This document shows, in pieces, positions 1 through 6,084 of a stretch of DNA of 11,194 nt; position 1 is the first letter of the stretch; every line of letters starts with the position of its first letter. The notes under the pieces were generated by a model. The model saw only the letters and a list, made by a program, of their open reading frames with translations. It was not told the DNA's origin and made no database searches. The translations under genes were made by a program, and so were the position numbers. Source of the stretch: DATFQE01 sp035264445 (GTDB taxonomy: Bacteria; Actinomycetota; Thermoleophilia; Gaiellales; Gaiellaceae); NCBI GenBank assembly GCA_035264445.1, contig DATFQE010000006.1:1-11194 (forward strand). The letters run 5' to 3'.

Positions 1-870
1 GTGCAGATCGCAGACACGATGATCCGCGCCGGCGACCACGAGGTGATCGTCGCGGGCGGGATGGAGTCGATGTCGAACGCGCCCTACATCCTCAAGAAGG
101 CGCGCTTCGGCTACCGGCTCGGCGACGGGACGCTGATCGACATGATGACCCACGACGGGCTGACCTCGACGTTCGACAAGAAGCACATGGTCGAGCAGGC
201 GTCGTTCGTGTCCCGCGAGCTCGGCATCTCGCGCGAGGACCAAGATCTCTGGGCGCTGCGCTCGCACGAGCGCGCGGTCGCCGCGCAGGAGCAGGGGCGC
301 TTCTCGGACGAGATCGTTCCAGTCGGCGATGTCGAAGCAGACGAGGGGCCGCGCCGCGACACGTCGATCGAGAAGCTCGCGGCGCTGAAGCCGGTCTTCG
401 ACCCCGAGGGCACGACGACCGCCGGCAACGCGCCCGGCGTCAACGACGGCGCTGCCGCGCTCGTCGTGACGAGCGAGGAGTTCGCGAAGAAGCGCGGGCT
501 GGAGCCGCTGGCGACGATCGTCTCGCAGGCGTACGTCGCCGACGACTTCGCCTACCTCGCGCGCACGCCCGCGAAGGCTGGGGCGCAGGCGCTGGCGAAG
601 GCGGGGAAGTCGATCGACGACGTCGAGCGCGTTGAGCTGAACGAGGCCTTCTCGTCCGTGGTGCTCAACTCGACGGCGATGCTCGGGGCGGACCCCGAGC
701 GCGTGAACGTCAACGGCGGCGCTGTCGCGCTCGGGCACCCGATCGGCGCCTCGGGCGGGCGCATTCTCGGGACGATGATCTACGAGCTCCGGCGCAACGG
801 CGGCGGGCTCGGCCTCGCGGCGATCTGCTCGGGCGGCGGGCAGGGCGACGCCCTTTTGCTCGACGTCTGA
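1..870 (+). CDS. Acetyl-CoA acetyltransferase (thiolase), 5' end cut off by the window
   Basis: The thiolase reaction condenses two acetyl-CoA to acetoacetyl-CoA, or cleaves acetoacetyl-CoA in the degradative direction. The 289 visible residues cover roughly the last three quarters of a family that is normally about 390 residues. The N-terminal part with the nucleophilic Cys (family CxSG motif) should lie just upstream of base 1, so the GTG at base 1 is not taken as the start. Visible family signatures are AGGMESMSNAPY (residues 18-29), NEAF (214-217), GHPIGASG with His246, and CSGGGQG with the second catalytic Cys276. The usual AGNASG loop reads AGNAPG (142-147). The protein ends at TGA 868-870. 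Neighbouring 3-hydroxybutyryl-CoA and acyl-CoA dehydrogenases suggest a short-chain acyl-CoA role. The family call is firm; acetoacetyl-CoA rather than longer 3-ketoacyl-CoA as substrate is inferred from context. Confidence 0.93.
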   Translation: MQIADTMIRAGDHEVIVAGGMESMSNAPYILKKARFGYRLGDGTLIDMMTHDGLTSTFDKKHMVEQASFVSRELGISREDQDLWALRSHERAVAAQEQGRFSDEIVPVGDVEADEGPRRDTSIEKLAALKPVFDPEGTTTAGNAPGVNDGAAALVVTSEEFAKKRGLEPLATIVSQAYVADDFAYLARTPAKAGAQALAKAGKSIDDVERVELNEAFSSVVLNSTAMLGADPERVNVNGGAVALGHPIGASGGRILGTMIYELRRNGGGLGLAAICSGGGQGDALLLDV

Positions 871-875
871 CCCGT

Positions 876-904
876 CCGGGTGACACCCCGGTAACCCGGC
901 CGGG
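876..904 (+). terminator. GC-rich hairpin after the thiolase gene, possible terminator
   Basis: Five bases after the thiolase stop, CCGGG (876-880) can pair with CCCGG (887-891) across a six-base loop. An alternative pairing is CCGGGT (876-881) with ACCCGG (894-899), and CCCGGCCGGG (895-904) is itself palindromic. No U-tract follows; there is only TTT nearby at 910-912. It would be an atypical intrinsic terminator or just GC-rich sequence. The rest of the 871-960 gap holds no clear promoter; TGTACT at 947-952 is a weak -10 candidate. Confidence 0.3.
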
Positions 905-960
905 GGATCTTTCGCGAGAACGGCAACTTCGGGCCGCTGCGTGCGTTGTACTGAGGACAG

Positions 961-1323
961 ATGGCACCGGTCTTCCCCTCGCGCTTGCCGCCGCTGCGCC
1001 GGCGAGCGCCTGGGAAGGCACTGCTCGCGCTCAGCGTTCTCGTCGTCGCCCTGTCGGCCCTCGCCGCAGCGCCGCCCGGATTGGCGTATTCGTGCGCAGC
1101 GGGGCGGGCGCGCGTGCCGCAAAACCGCCTCGACGACTGCCGCGGCCCGGTCAAGGCGCCGAAGAAGCGGAGCCGGACGGCGCAGGCCGAGGAGGCCGGG
1201 CGGATCGGCGCGACGCCGTTGATCCTGCTCCTGCTCGCGCTCGGCGGCACGCTCGCGCTGCCGATCGGCTTCGACCGCATGTCGCGGCGGGACGGGTACG
1301 AGTCGGACCAGTTTCTCCGTTAG
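961..1323 (+). CDS. Small membrane protein of unknown function, two hydrophobic segments
   Basis: This is a 120-residue protein I do not recognise. It has a Pro/Arg-rich basic N-terminus, a first hydrophobic stretch at about residues 20-38 that could be a signal peptide or membrane anchor, and a short polar segment with Cys45 and Cys60 and a KAPKKRSR basic patch. A second hydrophobic stretch (about 85-104) is followed by a short charged tail ending DQFLR. If both stretches span the membrane, the two cysteines lie outside and could form a disulphide. The ATG at 961 follows GAGGA (953-957), a close-set possible ribosome-binding site. Its TAG stop (1321-1323) lies 11 bases before the 3-hydroxybutyryl-CoA dehydrogenase start. 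It may also be cotranscribed with the upstream thiolase. Two hydrophobic segments in this frame, rather than Arg/Pro noise, argue for a real gene. Confidence 0.6.
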   Translation: MAPVFPSRLPPLRRRAPGKALLALSVLVVALSALAAAPPGLAYSCAAGRARVPQNRLDDCRGPVKAPKKRSRTAQAEEAGRIGATPLILLLLALGGTLALPIGFDRMSRRDGYESDQFLR

Positions 1324-1326
1324 CCT
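1321..1326 (+). promoter_or_regulatory. TAGCCT, candidate -10 box of a leaderless promoter
   Basis: TAGCCT matches TANNNT and ends 8 bases before the GTG at 1335. No Shine-Dalgarno lies in the CTCCGGCGCC between them. The first three bases are the stop codon of the upstream small gene. No convincing -35 box is visible. Confidence 0.5.
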
Positions 1327-1334
1327 CCGGCGCC

Positions 1335-2165
1335 GTGAAATTCGAGCACGTGTTGGTCGTGGGCGCCGGCCAGATGGGCGGCGGGATCGCGCAGGTCGTC
1401 GCCGCGTCCGGACGTCGGGTCTCGCTTCACGACGCTGCACCGGGCGCCGTCGAGCGCGGCGTCGAGGCGATGCGGAAGAGCGTCGGCAAGCTCGCCGAGA
1501 AGGGCGGCCCCGATCCGGGAGACGTGCTCGCCCGGGTCGAGCCGGCCGGCGACCTGGTGCCCGCCGACCTGATGATCGAGGCGGTCGTCGAGGACGCCGC
1601 GGTCAAGGAGGACATCTTCCGCCGTGCCGACGCGGCGTTGCCCGCCGAGGCAATTCTCGCCTCGAACACGTCGTCGATCCCGATCACCTCGCTTGCCGCG
1701 GTCACCGGCCGGCCCGAGCGCGTGATCGGCATGCACTTCTTCAACCCGGTGCCGGTCCTGAAGCTCGTCGAGGTGATCCGCGGCGTGCAGACCTCCGACG
1801 AGACGGCGGCCGCGGTCGTGGAGCTGGCGGAGGACCTGGGCAAGACCCCGGCCGAGGCGCGCGACTTCCCCGGCTTCGTCTCGAACCGGATCTTGATGCC
1901 GTTCATCAACGAGGCCGCCTACGCGCTGCTGGAGGGCGTCGCCGAGCCCGAGGCGATCGACACGATCGCGAGGCTCGGGTTCGCGCATCCGCTGGGCCCG
2001 CTCGCGCTCGCCGATCTGATCGGGCTGGACACATGCGTGGCGATCATGGACGTCCTGCACGAGGGCTTCGGCGACCCGAAGTATGCGCCGTGCCCGCTCC
2101 TGCGCCAGTACGTGCAGGCCGGCCGCCTGGGCCGCAAGAGCGGCCGCGGCTTCTACGAGTACTAG
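1335..2165 (+). CDS. hbd: 3-hydroxybutyryl-CoA dehydrogenase
   Basis: NAD(P)-dependent oxidoreductase interconverting acetoacetyl-CoA and 3-hydroxybutyryl-CoA, a cytosolic step of short-chain fatty-acid or butyrate metabolism. The 276 residues match the usual size of about 280. The Rossmann dinucleotide loop is GAGQMG (10-15). SNTSSIPI is at 110-117 and MHFFNPVPV at 133-141. His134 and Glu146 sit 12 residues apart, as the catalytic His/Glu pair does in the family. The C-terminal domain ends in the typical GRKSGRGFYEY. The frame stays open upstream to 1092, but the GTG at 1335 puts the Rossmann strand at the N-terminus as in homologues and sits 8 bases after a TANNNT box. The gene converges on the minus-strand gene with a four-base stop overlap (CTAG). 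It belongs functionally with the thiolase, acyl-CoA dehydrogenase and acyl-CoA mutase of this window. Confidence 0.94.
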   Translation: MKFEHVLVVGAGQMGGGIAQVVAASGRRVSLHDAAPGAVERGVEAMRKSVGKLAEKGGPDPGDVLARVEPAGDLVPADLMIEAVVEDAAVKEDIFRRADAALPAEAILASNTSSIPITSLAAVTGRPERVIGMHFFNPVPVLKLVEVIRGVQTSDETAAAVVELAEDLGKTPAEARDFPGFVSNRILMPFINEAAYALLEGVAEPEAIDTIARLGFAHPLGPLALADLIGLDTCVAIMDVLHEGFGDPKYAPCPLLRQYVQAGRLGRKSGRGFYEY

Positions 2166-3544
2166 AGCTTCTTCGCCAGGTCGACGAAGACGCGCCCGGG
2201 CAGCTCGTCGCGCAGGCACAGCGCCGAGTCCGCGGCGGCGGCGAGCCGGGCGCCGGCGGCTCGCGCGCCGAGTAGGCGCGCGCGAAGACGGTCGGTGAGG
2301 ATCGCGACGGCGTCGGCACGCGTCAGGCCGCGGACTGCGAGCGCGCGGCGGTAGCGGGCGTACGAGCCGGCGTACTTCGCGGAGACGAGCGACCACTCCG
2401 CCCGGGTGATGTCGCGTGGGCGCACGCGCGCGCCGCGGAGCGCCCGTCGCGCGACGAGCGCGGTTACGGCCGCGCGCCGGCTGCCCGCGAACGGCGCGAG
2501 CCGGGCGACCGCGGCCTCCGCCACCATTCCGGCCGGAAAAGCGCACTGGATTCCCTCCGGCAGGATCAGCTGGCCGTCGGTGAGCGACGTGTCGAACGCG
2601 GCCCGTGCGGGCGCGTCGCAGAGCGACTGGTCGCGCGTCCAGAGGTAGGTGCACGCGGCGAGCGGCTTGTCTGGATCGGCCCCGGCCGCGTCGAACGTCC
2701 CCCAGCCCCACGACCAGATCGAGCCGAGCCCGAGCTCGCCGGCGACCTGCCGGGCCGCGAGGGCGTTCAGCTTGACGAACTGCAGCCAGGCGCCGAGCGG
2801 CTGGAGGCCTTCCCGTCCGCTCGTCCCGGGCTTCGAGTGGAAGCCCAGGATCAGGCCAAGGCGCGCCGGGTCGATGCCGAGCGCCGCGAGCCGGCTGACC
2901 GGGCGGCGCATCGCCACGCGGAGTGCCCGACTCGCGAGGACGGGCCCGAGCGCGTAGGTCCGTGGGGCGTCGAAGTACGACTCGTAGACGATGTCGGCCG
3001 AGGCCGAAAGCTGCTGCCACCACGCGCCGGCCGCGCCCTGGAGCTCGAGCTTGCCGTGGACGAACAGGAACGGGCGCGCCCCGCGTGCGCTGAGCTGTCG
3101 GGCGAGCTCGAGCACGTTGGTGCGGTACGCCGAATTGCTCGGCGACCACGGCGTCGGCAGGTTGGCGCCCCACATCTCCTCGAGCGCGATCAGCGGCGTC
3201 GCGCAGCCGGAGGAGGCGGCTGCGCGCTCGAGGAGCTCGGCCGCTTCGACGGCGACCGTGCCGGCGTCCGCGGGCTCCGACGGCGTGCCGACGAACCGCA
3301 TCAGCTTCATCTGCCAGTAGACGGTGTGCGCGCCGCCGTCGCGGAGGCTCTGCGGCGTCGTCGTCCCGCTCGACGCGAGCACGAGGCCGGGACGCCGGAA
3401 CAGCTCGTCCCGGAAGTCGACGCTGCTCTCGGCGTAGTCGACCCAGAGCGGCTTCGTATCCGGGAGGCCGCACGGGCCCGCCAGCGCGTTCGGGGCAAAG
3501 ACGAGGGTCGCCGCGACGGTCGCGACGATGAACCGCAGGTGCAT
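2162..3544 (-). CDS. Secreted protein of unknown function, possible TIM-barrel glycoside hydrolase-like
   Basis: A 460-residue protein I cannot assign to a named family. MHLRFIV followed by a hydrophobic run and APNALAG gives a signal peptide, with cleavage likely near residues 22-24. There is no lipobox. The mature part has six cysteines (25, 114, 298, 309, 334, 443), fitting an exported, disulphide-bonded protein. Residues 115-285 alternate strand-like and helical segments: PLIALEEMWG, PFLFVHG, DIVYESYF, LGLILGFHS and SIWSWGWGTF. This resembles a (beta/alpha)8 barrel, and Glu122/Glu123 and Glu188 at strand ends could be acidic catalytic residues. The last 110 residues are Ala/Arg-rich and helical. 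ATG 3544 was chosen because it starts the signal peptide cleanly; a TTG at 3580 would add 12 residues. It is divergent from the acyl-CoA dehydrogenase, with 56 bases between starts. The barrel and hydrolase reading is inference. Confidence 0.8.
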   Translation of the reverse strand: MHLRFIVATVAATLVFAPNALAGPCGLPDTKPLWVDYAESSVDFRDELFRRPGLVLASSGTTTPQSLRDGGAHTVYWQMKLMRFVGTPSEPADAGTVAVEAAELLERAAASSGCATPLIALEEMWGANLPTPWSPSNSAYRTNVLELARQLSARGARPFLFVHGKLELQGAAGAWWQQLSASADIVYESYFDAPRTYALGPVLASRALRVAMRRPVSRLAALGIDPARLGLILGFHSKPGTSGREGLQPLGAWLQFVKLNALAARQVAGELGLGSIWSWGWGTFDAAGADPDKPLAACTYLWTRDQSLCDAPARAAFDTSLTDGQLILPEGIQCAFPAGMVAEAAVARLAPFAGSRRAAVTALVARRALRGARVRPRDITRAEWSLVSAKYAGSYARYRRALAVRGLTRADAVAILTDRLRARLLGARAAGARLAAAADSALCLRDELPGRVFVDLAKKL

Positions 3545-3587
3545 CGCTCTCGCTTTCGGCACAGATCGACCCGGACCCAACCCCTCG

Positions 3588-3593
3588 TAGACT
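3588..3593 (+). promoter_or_regulatory. TAGACT, candidate -10 box of a leaderless promoter
   Basis: TAGACT ends 7 bases before the ATG at 3601, and no Shine-Dalgarno is present in GAGTTAT. A weak -35-like TCGACC lies at 3566-3571 with a 16-base spacer. On the minus strand TATAAC (3601-3596) could be the -10 of the divergent secreted-protein gene, so the two promoters may overlap in this 56-base gap. Confidence 0.55.
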
Positions 3594-3600
3594 GAGTTAT

Positions 3601-4764
3601 ATGGATTTCGAGCTCAGCACGGACCAACGAGAGATCCAGACCCTCGCGCGCGACTTCGCGCAGGCCGAGATCGAGCCCAACGCGGCGGCCTGGGACCGCG
3701 ACCACCACTTTCCGCGCGAGCTGTTCGCGAAGCTCGCGGAGCTCGGCCTGATGGGCGTGTGCGTTCCGGAGGAGTACGGCGGAGCCGGCGCCGACTTCGT
3801 CTCGTACATCCTGGTGCTCGAGGAGCTGTCGCGCGCCGACGCGGGCGTCGGTGTGACGGTCGCCGTGCACACGAGCGCGGTCACGCTGCCCCTGCTGATG
3901 TTCGGGACGGACGAGCAGAAGAGCAGGTTCGTGCCGCCGCTCGCTCGCGGCGAGCACCTGGGAGCATTCGCGCTGACTGAGCCCGAGGCCGGCTCCGACG
4001 CCGGCTCGCTCAGGACGAAGGCAGTGCCCGACGGCGACGGCTGGCGGATCTCGGGCGCCAAGCAGTGGATCACGAACGGCGCCCACTCCGGAACGTTCCT
4101 CCTGTTCGCGCGCACCGACCCCGACACCCCGGGCGCGCGCGGCGTCTCGGCGTTCGTCCTGGACGCCGAGCACGTGCGCATCACGCGGGACGAGGAGAAG
4201 CTCGGGCTCAACTCGTCGGTGACCAACGACATCGTCGTCGAGGATGCGCTCGTCGGCCGCGATCGGCTCCTCGGCGAGGAGGGCCGTGGCTTCCGGATCG
4301 CGATGGGGACGCTCGACGGTGGTCGGATCGGGATCGCGGCCCAGGCCGTCGGCATCGCCCAGGCCGCCTACGACGTGGCGCGCGAGTACGCGAAGGAACG
4401 TCGTGCGTTCGGGCAGCGGATCGGCGAATTCCAGGCGATCCAGTGGAAGCTGGCGGACATGGCGACGGAGATCGACGCGGCGCGGCTGCTGGTTCTGCGA
4501 GCGGCCTGGCTGAAGCAGACGGAGCAGCCGCACACCGAGGCGGGCGCGAAGGCGAAATTGTTCGCCTCCGAGATGGCGCGGCGCCAGACGGCGGAGGCGA
4601 TCCAGGTCCTCGGCGGCTACGGCTACACCAAGGAGTTCCCGGTCGAGCGCTACTACCGCGACGCGAAGATCACCGAGATCTACGAGGGCACGAGCGAGAT
4701 CCAGCGCCTCGTGATCGCGCGCTCGGTGCTCGGGCTTGCCGAGAAGGCGATGGCTCAGGGCTAG
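3601..4764 (+). CDS. Acyl-CoA dehydrogenase, short-chain/butyryl-CoA type
   Basis: FAD enzyme that forms the trans-2,3 double bond of acyl-CoA thioesters and passes electrons to an electron-transfer flavoprotein. At 387 residues it has full family length. Signatures seen are LTEPEAGSDAGSL (125-137), the flavin-binding KQWITNG (154-160), ERRAFGQ (266-272), QVLGGYGYTKEFPVER (335-350) and YEGTSEIQ (361-368). Glu362 is at the catalytic-base position used by short-, medium- and short/branched-chain members; isovaleryl-CoA dehydrogenases carry their base elsewhere. The ATG at 3601 is favoured by family length and by the TAGACT box. The 2'-5' RNA ligase-like gene starts three bases after its stop, so they are probably cotranscribed. 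Neighbouring genes favour butyryl-CoA or isobutyryl-CoA as substrate, which sequence alone does not prove. Confidence 0.93.
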   Translation: MDFELSTDQREIQTLARDFAQAEIEPNAAAWDRDHHFPRELFAKLAELGLMGVCVPEEYGGAGADFVSYILVLEELSRADAGVGVTVAVHTSAVTLPLLMFGTDEQKSRFVPPLARGEHLGAFALTEPEAGSDAGSLRTKAVPDGDGWRISGAKQWITNGAHSGTFLLFARTDPDTPGARGVSAFVLDAEHVRITRDEEKLGLNSSVTNDIVVEDALVGRDRLLGEEGRGFRIAMGTLDGGRIGIAAQAVGIAQAAYDVAREYAKERRAFGQRIGEFQAIQWKLADMATEIDAARLLVLRAAWLKQTEQPHTEAGAKAKLFASEMARRQTAEAIQVLGGYGYTKEFPVERYYRDAKITEIYEGTSEIQRLVIARSVLGLAEKAMAQG

Positions 4765-4767
4765 CCG

Positions 4768-5313
4768 GTGCCGCGGGACGGGGAACTCGAGACGGCGGTG
4801 ACGCTGCTCCTTGCGGACCAGGCGCCGGACCTCGCGCAGGAGCACGACGCGCTGTATCCCGAGCGCGTGTCCGAGGGGATTCCGCTCTCGGTGACGCTGC
4901 TGTATCCGTTCGTCCCGGCCGCGTCGCTGGCCGAATCGGACCTTGCGACGCTCCGTGAGCTCTTCGGATCGCTCGCGCCGTTCTCGTTCACGATTGCTCG
5001 CGTCGCGCAGTGGGAGCCCCGCGGCGCCGTTTACGGCGTGCCCGAGCCCGACGAGATCCTTCGCGCGACGATGCGGGCGGTGTGGGCCCGCTTCCCCGCG
5101 TGTCCTCCGTACGGCGAGGCCGGCAGCGACCCGCCTCCCCACGCGTCGTTGACGCTCGACGGCGGCGACGATCCGGCGACGCTTCGCGCTCGGGTGGAGC
5201 AGAGGCTGCGCGGCGTCCTACCGGCGCACTTCGAGATCGACGAGGCAGCGTTGATCGAGGAGTCCGAGCCCGACCGCTGGCGTCTGCGAGAGACCTTCCG
5301 CTTCGGCGCCTAA
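4768..5313 (+). CDS. 2'-5' RNA ligase/LigT-like phosphoesterase superfamily protein, first catalytic His replaced
   Basis: A 181-residue protein of the 2H phosphoesterase (LigT/2'-5' RNA ligase) superfamily. These proteins act on 2',3'-cyclic or 2'-5' phosphate ends through two H-x-[T/S] motifs facing each other. The first motif context, GIPLSVTLLYPFVP (37-50), matches the family's HVTLLYPF, but position 41 is Ser (TCG, 4888-4890) instead of His. The second motif is intact as PPPHASLTL with His125 and Ser127. The C-terminal RWRLRETFRFG strand is typical. With only one of the two catalytic His the protein may be inactive or have another role. GTG at 4768 is three bases after the acyl-CoA dehydrogenase stop, implying translational coupling. 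Its TAA stop begins the candidate promoter box of the adenosyltransferase gene. Family assignment is good; activity is doubtful. Confidence 0.82.
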   Translation: MPRDGELETAVTLLLADQAPDLAQEHDALYPERVSEGIPLSVTLLYPFVPAASLAESDLATLRELFGSLAPFSFTIARVAQWEPRGAVYGVPEPDEILRATMRAVWARFPACPPYGEAGSDPPPHASLTLDGGDDPATLRARVEQRLRGVLPAHFEIDEAALIEESEPDRWRLRETFRFGA

Positions 5314-5316
5314 GCT
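5311..5316 (+). promoter_or_regulatory. TAAGCT, candidate -10 box of a leaderless promoter
   Basis: TAAGCT ends 6 bases before the ATG at 5323. ACGGGC between them offers no Shine-Dalgarno. TAA is also the stop codon of the upstream ligase-like gene. No -35 box is evident. Confidence 0.5.
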
Positions 5317-5322
5317 ACGGGC

Positions 5323-5907
5323 ATGCCACGGAAGGTCGACGAGCCGGTGCGCCTGACCCGCATCTACACGGGTGGCGGCGACGGCGGCGAGACCTCGCTC
5401 GGCGACGGATCTCGGGTCTCGAAGCTCGACTGCCGCATCTCGGCGTTCGGAACCGTTGACGAGCTGAATTCCTGGCTCGGCGTGGTGCTCGCCGGCGCTG
5501 TGCCCGACGACGTCCGGTCCGTCCTCGAGCGCGTCCAGAACGAGCTCTTCGATGTCGGCGCCGACATCTCGGTGCCGTTCGGCGTCGGGGATGGGCGCCT
5601 GCGCGTTTCCCGGCCGCAGATCCAGGAGCTCGAGCGCGACTGTGACCGCTTCAACGCGTCGCTTCCCGAGCTGAAGAGCTTCGTTCTGCCGGGCGGGAGC
5701 GAGGCCGCGGCACGCCTGCACGTGGCGCGAGCCGTCTGCCGGCGGGCCGAGCGGGCGGCGCTTGACGCGTCGCAGGAGCTCGAGCTCAACGGCGACGTGC
5801 TGGTCTATCTCAACCGCCTCTCCGACCTCTTGTTCATCCTCGCGCGGGCGGCGAACGCGACGGCGGGTCACGACGAGCCGCTCTGGAAGCCCGGCGAGTC
5901 GCGCTGA
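5323..5907 (+). CDS. pduO: Cob(I)alamin adenosyltransferase, PduO type
   Basis: Transfers the 5'-deoxyadenosyl group of ATP to cob(I)alamin, making adenosylcobalamin. The 194 residues match the PduO-type family, which forms trimeric helical bundles. The N-terminal ATP-binding segment reads TRIYTGGGDGGETSL (12-26) followed by SRVSK. FGTVDELNSWLG (42-53), VQNELFDVGADI (71-82) and VLPGG (121-125) follow. The conserved RLHVARAVCRRAER (131-144) and YLNRLSDLLFILAR (162-175) are present. The ATG at 5323 gives the expected N-terminus and follows a TANNNT box by 6 bases. Its product is the cofactor of the acyl-CoA mutase encoded two genes downstream, and this type also delivers AdoCbl to mutases directly, so the pairing is meaningful. 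No cobalamin riboswitch is possible in its very short leader. Confidence 0.94.
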   Translation: MPRKVDEPVRLTRIYTGGGDGGETSLGDGSRVSKLDCRISAFGTVDELNSWLGVVLAGAVPDDVRSVLERVQNELFDVGADISVPFGVGDGRLRVSRPQIQELERDCDRFNASLPELKSFVLPGGSEAAARLHVARAVCRRAERAALDASQELELNGDVLVYLNRLSDLLFILARAANATAGHDEPLWKPGESR

Positions 5908-5916
5908 CCGCGCCAC

Positions 5917-5962
5917 TTTCGTGACAAATTCGTGCGCCTTCTTTGGCGGTGCCTGGCACCGG
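5917..5962 (+). repeat. 46-bp imperfect direct repeat, copy A, containing a 15-bp palindrome
   Basis: Starts TTTCGTGAC, includes CGTGCGCCTT, and ends in TGCCTGGCACCGG. Aligned without gaps it matches copy B (6036-6081) at 33 of 46 positions; the best-kept blocks are TTTCGT, CGTGCGCCTT and TGCCTGGCACCG. Within it, CGGTGCC-T-GGCACCG (5947-5961) is a perfect inverted repeat around a single T. It lies 9 bases after the adenosyltransferase stop. A short dispersed or REP-like element is the likeliest nature, but only two copies are visible here. Confidence 0.65.
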
Positions 5963-5972
5963 CAAGAGACGT

Positions 5973-5992
5973 GCGAGCGCGGGCGCGCTCGC
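5973..5992 (+). other. Strong GC hairpin in the 5908-6084 spacer
   Basis: GCGAGCGC (5973-5980) pairs perfectly with GCGCTCGC (5985-5992) across a GGGC loop. An alternative outer pairing is CGTGCG (5970-5975) with CGCACG (5999-6004). A second small hairpin, AGCCG (6014-6018) with CGGCT (6024-6028), lies further on. There is no U-tract, so a classical terminator is unlikely. The structures sit between the two direct repeats and may be part of one element. No coding gene is seen in this 177-base spacer. Confidence 0.5.
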
Positions 5993-6035
5993 GCATTCCG
6001 CACGGTTGAGCGGAGCCGGGGAACGGCTGCGCGCG

Positions 6036-6081
6036 TTTCGTCACGTTCCCGTGCGCCTTTTGTGCGCATGCCTGGCACCGT
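6036..6081 (+). repeat. 46-bp imperfect direct repeat, copy B, ending three bases before a start codon
   Basis: Starts TTTCGTCAC, includes CGTGCGCCTT, and ends TGCCTGGCACCGT. It is in the same orientation as copy A with starts 119 bases apart. Its palindrome is shorter (TGCC-T-GGCA, 6070-6078). Only three bases separate it from the ATG of the permease gene, so it occupies the place where that gene's promoter or ribosome-binding site would be. Confidence 0.65.
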
Positions 6082-6084
6082 CGA

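Noticed and set aside
1..3. GTG at base 1 as the true start of the thiolase
   Set aside because: The family needs about 95-100 more residues upstream, including the nucleophilic Cys; the gene is cut by the window edge.
1092..1334. N-terminal extension of the 3-hydroxybutyryl-CoA dehydrogenase to an ATG at 1092
   Set aside because: Would add 81 Arg/Ala-rich residues before the Rossmann fold and overlap the small membrane protein; the GTG at 1335 gives family length.
1320..3473. 717-codon open frame on the minus strand
   Set aside because: Antisense to the dehydrogenase and in another frame of the secreted-protein gene; Arg/Pro/Ala-rich composition without motifs, typical of GC-rich shadow frames.
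3307..5142. 611-codon open frame on the minus strand
   Set aside because: Antisense to the acyl-CoA dehydrogenase and ligase-like genes, whose motifs are unmistakable; the translation is Arg-rich with no recognisable domain.
5917..6081. CRISPR array
   Set aside because: Only two imperfect copies, 72% matching, with one 73-base interval and no cas genes.
5908..6084. Cobalamin riboswitch before the permease gene, given the nearby B12 genes and GCCACTT at 5912-5918
   Set aside because: The conserved B12-box sequence and core pairing are not found; the structure is better described by two direct repeats and separate hairpins.
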